The notes under the pieces: model-generated | Database searches by the model: none | Told to the model about the DNA's origin: nothing | What the model saw: the letters and a program-made list of their open reading frames with translations, nothing else | Assembly: GCA_022495995.1 (NCBI GenBank) | Contig: JAFEMH010001307.1 | Coordinates: forward strand, 432,793-496,792 | DNA: 64,000 nucleotides | Direction: 5' to 3' | Source: Adenophora triphylla var. japonica | Taxonomy: Eukaryota; Streptophyta; Magnoliopsida; Asterales; Campanulaceae | Part shown: in pieces, positions 45,956-57,189 of the stretch | Numbering within the stretch: the first letter of the stretch is position 1 | How the letters are laid out: each line of letters begins with the position of its first letter | Position numbers and translations under genes: made by a program

Positions 45956-46440
45956 CACTACCAGAAACAGGTCATTTAGCGACGGAAATAACAGCGACGG
46001 ACAGATTCCGTCGCTATTTAGCGACGGAATATAGTGTTTAGCGTCGGAATTATTTTGGCGTCAAATTTAGCGACGGAATTTAATTCCGCCGCTAAAAAGA
46101 ATATTCCTCGAATATTCGTTTATTTCCGCCGCTAATTTGGCGGTTGATTTACCGACGGAATATTCCGCCGCTAAATCTTTAACAAATGGTTTTAATTATT
46201 CCGCCGGTGAAAATATATCATTTTTTTATTTTTTAATTATCGCCGTCTTAAATATTCCGACGCCGAAATTAAAATATTTTTTATTTTTCTTTTCGAAATA
46301 TTACACCGACGGAATATTTCCGACGGTGAAATTAAATGCTTTTTTTTTTTTTTTTTTTTAATAAACACCGACGGAATATTTCCGCCGCCGATAATTTAAT
46401 AATTTTTTATTTATCGACGAAATATTCCGTCTGCTTAAAA
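45956..46440 (+). repeat. CACTA left subterminal repeats
   Basis: More than a dozen copies of AGCGACGGAAT, TTCCG(T/C)CGCTAAA and variants, in both orientations. Such repeats bind the TNPA-type protein in En/Spm elements. Confidence 0.85.
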
Positions 46441-46869
46441 AAAAAAAAAATTCAAAATTTCCAGAGAAAGACCGCCGCCCACAATGCAAGGGCGAAATGG
46501 TCAGTACAGAGAAGAAGGTCTTCGGAAGTGGTCAGGAGGAAGCAGGTATGCAAAATGGACAGAAAATTACATTCCTGTGAGAAGCCGATGAAGCTCCCGA
46601 CACTCTTATCGGCGCTCATTTAAAATTTCAAAATTTCCGAACGAACAACAAGCGTATAATCCAATTCAAACTTTCAAACCAAATTAATCGTACACCTAGC
46701 CTCTAAATCCCTCACTCCCATCCTCTCTCTCTCTCTCTCTCTCCAAAGAATTGAATTTGAAAAAACAAATATCGAGCCGCTCTTACCCCGGTGCTATTTC
46801 ATCTTTAATTTCTGTGTAATTCCACATTTCACCTCTCTCCCTTCCGTCTGGGTCCGAACTGGGTTCGAC
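46441..46869. other. Pyrimidine-rich leader-like DNA inside the CACTA element
   Basis: Includes a (CT)n run at 46722-46743 and CACCTCTCTCCCTTCCGTC. It could be an untranslated leader; no supported coding frame. Confidence 0.4.
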
Positions 46870-47200
46870 TTAGCGAGACAATAATCTCCAGAGTTGTTGC
46901 CGCCAATAGTCAAGTTAGTTTCCTAATTTTTGGACTAATCTTGTTTTTGTTTTATTTTGGATAAAAAATTTAAAATTGTGAAGTGCAATTTACCAATTTG
47001 GGAATAGCTACAAGAACCCTTGGGTAATTTATATCCCTATCCCCTATCCTCTAAACCCTTAAATCTCCTAAACTCCTAAACCCTTAATCCCCTAAATTTG
47101 GACCCCCAAAACCCTAAACCTCTAAATTTTAAACTCCCAAACTGGGGTCCTAAACTGGGTCCCTAAACCCTATACCCTATACACCCTATACCCCGATTAA
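46870..47200. repeat. Duplicated block, copy 1: unique 150 bp plus telomere-like tract
   Basis: The block with GTTAGTTTCCTAAT, CTTGTTTTTGTTTTATTTT and GGGAATAGCTACAAGAACCC (to about 47025) recurs at 48314-48455. Each copy is followed by CCCTAAA-like text (here 47030-47200, with AACCCTAAACC and TATACCCTATACACCC). Confidence 0.8.
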
Positions 47201-47652
47201 TTTTACCATCGGAGACATAGTCTTTGTACTACAATAGAAAGAGCACCCAAAGTTCAAGCGAAAGTGGTGATGAAGATATTTGTGCTGGACAGCACGCGTC
47301 GACTCCCTTATCGAGGCATTACAGGGCTTCCAATTTATCTTGACTCATCTAGATAACCGTGCAAAAAGTACTCTCCCTCATCAAATCCTTAACCTCGGGA
47401 GAAATATAGGCAAAGCATTAAGCATATTACCTTTTTTTTCCCCAAGTCCACCCAAGCCAACGCGACAAAATCTCCATTCCAAGACACATGAGCTCGTCAT
47501 TAAGCCGACTCATTTCCATCCATCAAACCCCGATTCGCAAAGCTTAACCAAGTAGAGCTAAGTTTAATGTGAACTCGACTACTCACTCTTCAACTACATC
47601 AACAAATTTAAGGTTGGAATACAGAGATTGCCAAAGTTCTACTATGGTGATT

Positions 47653-47686
<34 letters not shown>

Positions 47687-48299
47687 AGGCCTATTTGCTT
47701 TATACAATGTGTAATGTAAATGAAACTCAAATCAAATGAAATTCAAGTTAAATGAACTTGAAATTCACCTTCTTTCTTTCTCAATTATTGTTGCAAGGAC
47801 TGGGTAAAAACACAAAACAAAACACTCGGTAAAACTTAAAATGCTAGTACAATCAACCCTTAACTTGCGCCTTTGTAAGTTTCCTGCAGGTACAAGAATC
47901 TTTTTTCCCTTTTATTTAAAATAAATAATACTCCCTCCGTCCCAATAATAGCTTCACCGTTGTAATGATCACGTACTCAAAGACCATTCATGAGGGGCAA
48001 AATTATACATCCATTTCTGGCCGACTTCCCAGGAGCCTCCTTGACTTCCCCCGAGCAACGCAAGGCCCTGCAGGCGTGGGCCGCCTCCTAAGCCTTCATC
48101 GTGTATATAAGATTTATACATGGAGCTTGGATGAAAGTGAGGAGAGCTGAACCCTTCACGATGTCAACATTGAAGCTTACTACAGATGTAGATGATTACA
48201 TGCACTGGTGCATGGGGCCAGAGTGCGCAGCTCAGTGCAATGTCAATAAAGAATGACGTGGGTCTTTATTTTCCTCGGATATCTTAATTAGTTAGCTTT
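47201..48299. other. Between the duplicated blocks
   Basis: A (CT)n run at 47652-47683, a truncated Stowaway left end at 47931-47960 (CTCCCTCCGTCCCAATAATAG after TA, no right end), and no supported gene. A 91-codon frame at 47280 has no recognisable domain. Confidence 0.5.
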
Positions 48300-49012
48300 A
48301 ATTTCTATGACAATAATCTCCGTGAGTGTCAGTTTCCTAATAGTCGGGTTAGTTCATAGTTTTCGACTAATCCTTGTTTTTGTTTTATTTTGATAAAATT
48401 TTAAAATTGTATGCAATTTACCACTTGGGAATAGCTACAAGAACCCTTGCGTGAATTCTTATATCTCTCAATCCCTGAACCCCAACCCTAACCCCTAAAC
48501 CCTGGGAATCTTAACTAACCCCAAATCCTAAAACCCCAGTCCCCAACCCCAACCCTAATCCCCACCCCTAATCCCCAAACTTAAACCTTAAACCCTAACC
48601 CTAAACTCCTAAACTTCTAACCCTAAACCCTAAACCCCTAACCCTGGGTCCCCCTAAACTTAACTCTAAAACCCAACTCCTAAACTCCCTAATCCCCAAA
48701 TTCCCAACCTCCTAAACTCCCCAACCCCAACCCCCAACCCTAAACCCCAACCCCCAACTCCCTAAACCCCTAAACTCCCGGGCCCTAACCTCCCAAACCC
48801 TAAACCCTAAACCCCAACTCCCAACCTCCTAAACTCCTAAACTCCTAAACCTCAACTCCTAAACTCCCAACCCCTAACCTCCCCTAACTCCCCAACTCCC
48901 CAGCCCTGGCCCCAATCCCTAACCTCTCAACCCCTAGTCTCTAACCCCAATCCCCTAACTCCCCTAGTCCCCAGTCCCTAACCCTAAACCTTAAATTACT
49001 AAACCCTAAGTA
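48300..49012. repeat. Duplicated block, copy 2, with degenerate interstitial telomere-like repeats
   Basis: After the shared 150 bp, about 530 bp consist of CCCTAAACCC, AACCCTAACCC, CTCCTAAACTCC and similar words. The plant telomere unit is CCCTAAA; here it is heavily mixed with CCCAACT and CCCTAAC variants on one strand only. Interstitial, not a chromosome end, because unrelated sequence continues on both sides. Confidence 0.8.
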
Positions 49013-50080
49013 AGGCATAGTATAGGGTATAGGGTATAAAGTGGTGCTAGGTAATAGTGGCATAGGGCATAGTAAGCATAGGGCACAGGCATGTAAGTGG
49101 CATAGTGGTATAGTGGCATGTGGCATGTGGCATGGGGCATGGGGGTGGCATGGGGTGGCATAAAAGCATGTGGCATAGTGGCATGTGGTATTAAAATGTG
49201 CATGTGGCATGGTGGCATGTGTGCATATTGCATAAGGCATAGCACAGTGTTGGGTTGTAAGCATAGCATAGGCATGGTGGCATAGTGAATGTACATGTAA
49301 GTATGTAGCATGGGTGAAGGCATGTGGCATGAGCATAAGGCATGTGGCATGTGGCATAGGCATGTGGAACATGTATGTGGCATAGTGGCATGTAAGCATA
49401 AAGGCATGTAAGGCATAGCATGTGGCATAGTGGTATAGGGCATGCGGCATGTGGGCATAGGGGTGGCATACAGTGGCATAGTAAGTAATGTGGCAATGCA
49501 TGTAGGCATAAAAAGGCATGGGCATGTGGCATAGTAGTAGGCATGTGGCATAGCATGTGGCATGTAAGTATTAGGTATAGCATGGTAGCATGGTGGCACA
49601 GTAAGTATACGTACATAGGCACAGTAGCATGTAAAAAGATGTGGCATGTGGCATGTGTATAGTAGGGCATGGCATAGTGGCATAATGCAGTGCGACATGT
49701 AAGGCATGTGGCAGGTAAAAGTATGTGGTATGTGTGGCATGTGAATATTGCATAACAGGCATAGGCAAATATGTGTTATTGGGCATAGTGGCATGTGGCA
49801 TATAGTGGCATGTGTGGCATAAAGGCATAAGCACAGGGCATGCGGCATGGGCGCATGTGGTATAGGCATGTGCATACCGCATAGCTGCATGTGCATGCAT
49901 GGCATGGTACTGTGGCATGGTATAGGCATAGGGTATGCATGGCATAGGCATAGTATAGTGGCATGTAGGGCATATAGTGTAGTGTGCATAGGCATAGGTG
50001 GCATAGGAAATTTCGCCATATTATTATGTATTACATGTACAGATATTAATAATAATAATATTAAGCATGTGGCATAGTGG
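49013..50080. repeat. GGCATGT/GGCATAG minisatellite
   Basis: About 1 kb of irregular repeats of GGCAT plus 2-7 bases (commonly GTGGCATGTGGCATAG). The minus strand lacks stops over hundreds of codons only because of the repeat; the Met/His/Pro/Cys-rich frames are not genes. It begins directly where the telomere-like tract ends. Confidence 0.9.
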
Positions 50081-50187
50081 CAATAATAATATTATAGGCA
50101 TATGGTAATAATAATAAGCACATATTATTACATTAATAATACATTAATAATATTAATAATATGATACAATAATAATAATAATTACTA

Positions 50188-50674
<487 letters not shown>

Positions 50675-50675
50675 A

Positions 50676-50900
50676 GGCGGCGGAAATTTCCGTCGCCGAT
50701 TTTAAAAATCGCCGCGGAAATTACCGTCTATGGAGTGACACGCCATCGATCCAGTGAGAGCGTACGTATCGTTTAGCTGTTTTGATTGAACAAATGACGG
50801 AACATTCTGGCCGCTAAATACAGGATTTATAATAGCCGGATTTAATTAATTTCCACGCTATAACTAATATTTAGCGCACAATATTCCTGGTCAGCCGGGT
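50676..50900. repeat. Second block of CACTA-like subterminal repeats
   Basis: GGCGGCGGAAATTTCCGTCGCCG and CGCCGCGGAAATTACCGTC, then weaker variants to about 50900. It could be the displaced inner part of the left subterminal region, separated by repeat expansion, or the end of another element. Confidence 0.6.
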
Positions 50901-50939
50901 GGAAATTATAAATACACAATTTATTTCTCGAAATCAATT

Positions 50940-51260
50940 ACGCCTGTAAATATCTCCTCTCTCTCTTCCCGCTATCTCTCATCTCTCTCGCGACCTATGA
51001 AGGAAGAAGCGACGACCTAGAAGAAGAAGAAGCTCACGCCGCCTACTGCCTCCTCATCGCCATCGCCCTGACCGCCGCCGCCTCACCGCCGTCATACCTC
51101 GTCTTCTCTCTTCCTTCGTTCTCGTTCTTTCAAGCTCCATCCTCCGTTCCTCTCTTCCTAATCGCCATTGACAAGAAACAAGACGTTTTTCTTTCCTTCC
51201 TCATTTCTTGAAATTCCACCTCTTATTTGATTTAAACTCCTAATTTGAACGGTATTTGTA
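50940..51260 (+). other. CT-rich, GCCGCC-rich leader-like stretch
   Basis: CTCCTCTCTCTCTTCC followed by GAAGAAGAAGAAG and CCGCCGCCGCCTC. Typical of plant 5' untranslated sequence; possibly the transcription start region of the CACTA genes. No clean coding start. Confidence 0.35.
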
Positions 51261-52857
51261 AAATCAAATTGGTAATCTTCGTTTTTTGCTCGTCTCCTCA
51301 TTTTTTTTGGCACGGTTGATTTTGGTGATGCTTTTTTACCGTGAATTTTATTTATTCCTAAATATTTTTAATTTGGGGTTTTCTTTTTCCATAATTTGAA
51401 ATTATCCATATCCCCATTACCCTCTATAAGAAACCCTCACTAGCTATGTTTCAATCGTGTTTTTGGTTATTGTGTTTTTTTGGCACGGTATGATTTTGCC
51501 GTGTGTATGTTCGGGATTGCCGAAGACATGCCGCTTGGGCCTGAGCTGCTTCGGCCTCCCGTGATTACTCAATATCCATCTCTATTATTTTTTATGTATA
51601 TGCCGTTGGATAAGTACTCGCTTTATAATTCATTACAAAAATGAAGTCTTCGAAGCAAAATAGTTGTTCTCATTTTCTAGCCGCGATTTCACAATTCCAA
51701 ATTGACTCATTCGTGCTTTTTTGGTTCATTTTATGGTTCTAAATGAAATTTTAGGGCTTATACCGTTTGTTAAGGTAATGGCCGCATGGAACTATGGATA
51801 GGGCAGCTTCTTAGTCTTTTTATTGGTGAAGTTTATATATTTTCAGGATTTGAGGGGTATTTGCGTACGAGTGCGTGTCTCTGCGTGGGCAAGAATATTT
51901 GTCCGATCGTATATTCAAGGAAGCCAGAGTTCGAGATGCTTTATTCCTTTAGACCCAAAACCGGTGATGCTTATGAACACTTAAATTTGAATTGGTATGT
52001 ACATATGATTTTGCAAAGTGGGTCATTATCGCTTCAAAATACTTGAATTGTCAAAAGTGTTGATGTTATACCAATATTAGCATTGCTTATTAAATTTTGT
52101 TAAATGTGCCTCTATGTCATGACATCATCTAATTTTTATAAAAATATACTTTACACGGTACACAAACCAAACTCACATATTTGTATACCGTGTACCAACC
52201 AAGAATGCATAATCTCAGACGGCAGTACCGTACCAAACTTTCGTTATACCGAAGGCTCCGTGATACCAAAAATTTTGGTTAGTCGAGCCGTTTTGTCTCG
52301 AAATAGAGTAGGCCATGGTTTGGTTAAGACTTATGAGGGGATTTCTTCCCAACTTTCCCAACATCCGTGTTATGTAAGGGAACTTAGTTTGTGATTGACG
52401 AAGTTAGGTTTTAATTGTTGAGGTAGAGATAATATATATACACTTCTTTTCTTATCAATTTTTTTTTTTGATGAGGTAGAGAAACCAATACAGATGTACA
52501 TATTAAAAGGCATTAGAAGGAAAAGCATCCGAAGTCAAAGACATTTTTAAAATTTTTGTAAATCCATTTATATGAAACAAACTAGGGATACAAGCTTCGT
52601 ATATACGTGTCGCTAGTAAATAAGTAAAAAACCAACATTTAAGGTGTAGATACCCGAAATCATAAAATGTGCTTTGAGAACCATAACTCGAGAATAAAGA
52701 GTATCTATGAAAATCACAAAAATAATTGATAAAGAGCTAAAGAAAAACGAATAATGCGTAATCTAAATGGTGGTAATAATTAATTTAAAAACGTAATATT
52801 CAAGCTATACAAACAAATAAGTTAGAAAACTGACGATGAAATAATTTAGGAACATCT
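51261..52857. other. Intron-like or intergenic DNA within the CACTA element
   Basis: TTTTTTTGGCACGGT occurs at about 51303 and 51477. Frames of 86 and 96 codons (51786-52046 and 52104-52394) show no recognisable domain, so no gene is called. Confidence 0.4.
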
Positions 52858-52965
52858 AGTTCTAGATCTCATTTTGGGGCTTATCACGCATCGCTGACCA
52901 AGTGATTATGTCGCCTACGTTTCAGCGCTCGAAATCAATCCTCTCGGCACCCTAGATGCACCTTT
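52858..52965. repeat. Direct repeat, copy 1 (about 100 bp)
   Basis: TTCTAGATCTCATTTTGGGGC, TCGCCTACGTTTCAGCGC and CGGCACCCTAGA appear in the same order as in 53937-54040. Confidence 0.75.
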
Positions 52966-53179
52966 ATATGAAACAAATTAGGATACGCTTTATGTATCCT
53001 AGTTTGTTACATATTTAGTAATATTAACGAATAGAAGAAAACATATGCCACTATAAAGAAAACGTATAAATAACCGTACTCATAATCAAATATGTAACAT
53101 GTTATATTTAATAAAAAAATTAAAAATAAAAATATACATATATGTATATATATAAATATCATTTTTGCACAAGCGTTAA

Positions 53180-53740
53180 AGTCCAAAGATTGAAACTTTG
53201 ATTAATTATTATAATAATAAATCTACTTTCAAAGTTTCAATCTTTGGGCCAAATGCTTGCGGTGCAAACTTGATATTTTCCACCCCACTACTATCACGCA
53301 TAACCACTACCATGGGGTTATATGCTCGGAGTGGAAAATCTTCAGCTTTTTGCACAGCTGCAGTCCAAAGATTGAAACTTTGATTAATTATTATAATAAT
53401 AAATCTACTTTCAAAGTTTCAAATTCTTGGGCCAAATAAGCTTGTGCAAACTTGATATTTTCCACCCCACTTTACTATCACGTACAACCACTACCATGGG
53501 TTATAGCCGGAGTGGAAAATTCAAGCTTTGCACAAGCATTAGGTCCAAAGATTGAAACTCTTGAAAGTAGATTTAGCAGATAATCAAAACAAGCAAAATC
53601 CCCTAACTTCAGCCAGGAAGATACAAAAACTGCAGCAATGGGGATTTTCTTTGTTTTTCTCGATTAATTATAATAGTAAATCTACTTTTTAAAGTTTCAA
53701 TCTTTGGGCCAAATGCTTGTGCAATAGACTTGATATTTTC
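53180..53740. repeat. Tandem unit of about 180 bp built from two hairpins
   Basis: GTCCAAAGATTGAAAC starts units at about 53182, 53363 and 53542. Each unit has one inverted pair (GTCCAAAGATTGAAAC with GTTTCAATCTTTGGGCC) and a second (GCAAACTTGATATTTTCCAC with GTGGAAAAT..AGC..TTGCAC). The third unit is rearranged. A fourth hairpin arm appears near 53690-53740. Confidence 0.82.
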
Positions 53741-53936
53741 CACTCTGTGTAACATGTTATATTTAGTAAAATATAACATGTTACATATTTAGTAAACATA
53801 ACATTGTTACATTATGCAACAATTAGATAAGTTACTAAATACTCTAATTTTCAAGTCTTTTAAAGTCAAAGGGGAGGAAGGGGGTAAATGTATCAATAAT
53901 GTAACATATTCAACCAAGCACACTACCTTAGTATGG

Positions 53937-54040
53937 TTCTAGATCCCATTTTGGGGGCGATTGACGGCATCGCGAACGCGTGATGTAATATCGCCTACGT
54001 TGAGCGCCCGATATCAATCCCGGCACCCTAGACGACCTTG
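53937..54040. repeat. Direct repeat, copy 2 (about 100 bp)
   Basis: Partner of 52858-52965, more GC-rich, with GTTCTAGATCCCATTTTGGGG and CCCGGCACCCTAGACG. The two copies bracket the hairpin array. Confidence 0.75.
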
Positions 54041-55379
54041 GGGTATTGTGGTTGGTGGTTAACATCTGTAATATAAATAAGATGAGTACTTTCTTCACCT
54101 ACGCCTATCAAAATCCTACCTGCTTGATCAAGAAATAGCGATGTGGAGGCTGCAATAGGCTTGCTTGTCAGCAGCAAGGATTTTCTCGTTTAATAAGAAG
54201 TTTTTCCGCTTTCATCGTTCTCTCTTCTAAGCGATTCAAACATCACAGCCCATAAAAATTCTTAATAATAATCAAGCACTGCTTTTACATTTTCATCGGT
54301 AGATACGGTTCACAGTTGCACAGTGTAATGCATAACACCGCGGAAGAGAAAACAAACTCTTCCTCCACTTTTTAATCTTCCACCTTCCATTTGAGATCTC
54401 GACATGGGAATCTTCCTCATGAGCTTGAGCCGGCGGCAGCTGTTGCTCAATCTCACTAAGGTTGCTTCGCATGTGCAAACGTGAGATGCAACCGTGAGAT
54501 TGGAGGGGCAACACCGCCGCCTTTCAAAGCTCACGAGGAAGATTCTCGCAATCAGATCTCGGGTAAATCGGAAGCGGAGATTGAAAAAATGGAGTGAAAG
54601 TTCTCGTTTTCTCTTCACCGGTGTTATATCGTTACCTTAGTTTTTACTTGTGACCGTATATCACTGAAAAGTGAAGAGTAAAACATGTGCACTCGTCAAG
54701 ACATGGCCGTGCGATGTTTGAAAGATTCTTAGGAGAGGAGGACAAATAAACCCGGAAAAACCTATATTAAACATGTGAAACTTTCGTCTCAAACCGACAA
54801 GAACTTATTTGCTCTATCTTTTCTTGTTCTAAGCCGAGATAGGGTTTTGATAGTTGTGATGATAACGACTCTCATCTTGTTTATAAATGTTAATTTAATT
54901 CATCGTTGTAAAATTATATATTTTACAACAAAAAGAATTAAATATTAATATTTTTAAAATTATTCACAATAGTAATAATTTAGGTCTATTTAAAAGCCGA
55001 AATTTTTATTTTCGATTATAAAGCAAGTAGGCAAAGTGATATTTGCATTTCATATAATCACGCATTTCGGGACGTGGATAGGTTTATCAAACATGCACTT
55101 AAAGCGACGTAGTAAGGTGGTTAGTAGGGACACCATTATCCTTTAGTTTAGTTTGAACTAGAGCTCAAGATTCGTTGATACAATTATTCACAATATTAAT
55201 AGGTAAAAAGTCCCAAATAGCCCACCCCAATTTAAGGCAAGCACGAGCATTACAATGGAGAAATTGTTTCCCGCGAGTTTCAATTCTTCAACAAGACATT
55301 CTCGGGAACTCACTGCTTTCACTCAAAAACAACACCGGAAACTTATTGACAGGAGGTATAGCATGCCACATGATCCGGT
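54041..55379. other. No gene identified
   Basis: A 102-codon minus-strand frame (54310-54618) is Arg/Leu-rich without a recognised domain. The rest is mixed AT-rich sequence. Confidence 0.4.
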
Positions 55380-56955
55380 CTCTAAAAGATTGGAAGATTG
55401 ATTGATCTCGCTCCGAGCCGGCTTCGCTTTTGGGATTCGAGCGACATGTGTTCACCTCTATCGTACAACGATCTCGGTGCCAACGATGGAGGATTTTCGA
55501 GCACCGATCGGCGTGGCCGAAGTCGAGGACTCGTGGCATTTCCTCGAGACGTACGATCAGCCATTTTGTTGTGAGCAACTATCCTGACTTCTTGGGATTA
55601 GTCAGCAGATCGGGTATTTCTGCATCTATGCATTTGTCGTCGACGATAGATTCATAGACTTGACTCATATAGCCGTATTGAGCTCCGACCACTTCCTGAC
55701 CGTTTGATCTATCCACTTCCTTAGATATATTCATGTTGCTTCATCTCCGTCTCGCGCACTACTTCGCGGCTACATCTGGGAAAGTGTGTCCGCGCCTACG
55801 CCGTTAGAGATCATCAAAAATCGAGAGGTGATCGAGGAGTTGACATCCTAAGCATATTCAATCTCGGTCAGTGAGCGATGGACATCATTCAACTCGTTGC
55901 TAGCGGAGACATACCACTTCCAAAGATTGATAGATTAGCTCTGAGGATCCGAGTACATTGGGTCTCAGTAGCCCCGACATTACTATCATTGTGGCCGTAT
56001 GAGAGATTTCGGCTGGATCTCGCCACCGCTGCAGGGGCGCATCGCATTACCTTGGGTGACCGGACAGCCGCCGCAGATATCGAGGGACGCTCGCCACCGA
56101 GAGCTTCGGCATGGTGAGGTCGGGCTCTCAGCCCGATATGAGACCGCAAACCTCGAACTATTGGATTCCGGCATGGGGATTGCAGACTGGGCTGAGAGAT
56201 ATTCAGACGGGTTGCCATTATTGTCCGACTTCCGGACTACAAGCATGTATCATCCTTTTGCATTCCATCTCTAGCGAAAGCACAAGACGGGATAACCCGC
56301 AGCAGACTCATTCTGACTTCATCTGAGAGAGCAGGCCGAACACGACTAATACAATGCCGATGATTATGACCGAGCCTCGTACTACACATTTCTTTTGCGT
56401 AGCATTTCTAGAGGGCTTTCTTCCGATACTGACCACTACTCCGCTCATACTAGAGGTAGCACATTTCGACCACCGAGTATCTCGACATTGTACGAGGAGC
56501 AAGCAAGCTGTCCCAGATGTACAGCGATGATGTAGAGGCTCGACGCCGAGAGTGTTTCTGGGGGCGTACTATTCTTCCAGCCTGACATTAAGAGGCAATG
56601 GAGGCCAAAGAGCAACCCCGATTGAAATCACCGGCGACATCAGCAGCAAGCCTAGAGCATTGAGAGATCTCCAGGAGATTCGTGAGAGTCAGCTTCTGAG
56701 AAATGATCCCGGGCGATAGCTCGCAGTGGGAGGCCTCCTTGGTGCGTGAAAGGGTGGCAACATCCGAGAGCTACCCGTGACTCCGATATATCCACCACCA
56801 CACGATACCCTCGAGAGCCAGACGAGGTTCGACCGACTTTTCAACATACCTGGGACCAAAGACTCCACTGTGGACCGAGGCGGCTAGGGAAGAGGTAGAG
56901 ATTCTGAAGTTCGGGAGCGGGAACGAGTTCCTAGACACTTTAAGAAGACCTCGTT
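55380..56955 (+). pseudogene. Unidentified decayed coding region
   Basis: GC content and codon-like texture rise sharply here, and plus frames are open in short pieces, for example one holding RMVRGGLSARYE-like text near 56110 and one with TPIYPPPHDTLE near 56780, before TTAATA at 56955. Frames switch every 50-100 bp. I do not recognise the family. Its position just upstream of the TNP2 remnant suggests a further gene carried by the CACTA element or an older insertion. Confidence 0.35.
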
Positions 56956-57189
56956 AATATATTGTTAAATATGAGTTAGAAGCTTTATATTTATTTTAAG
57001 AAGATCTCGTGTTGCTTTTAAGCTTTGTAATTCAAATTGTGTAGGGAATGATAATACGTTAATTACTTCTAAACTGTTAATATATTATGAAATCCAATAA
57101 TTATTAACATCCCGATTTTGTTTCATCCGGGTCGATTAAATTCGAGTGTACGTATAATATATGGATTGCAAATGCAAAAGAGTGATGTC

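Noticed and set aside
48456..49012. Chromosome end (true telomere)
   Set aside because: The repeats are highly degenerate and unrelated sequence continues on both sides.
49006..50019. Open frames of up to 337 codons on the minus strand, rich in Met, His, Pro and Cys
   Set aside because: They translate the GGCAT minisatellite; several frames are open at once because the repeat lacks stops.
51786..52394. Two frames of 86 and 96 codons
   Set aside because: No domain, no homology I recognise, AT-rich context; likely chance.
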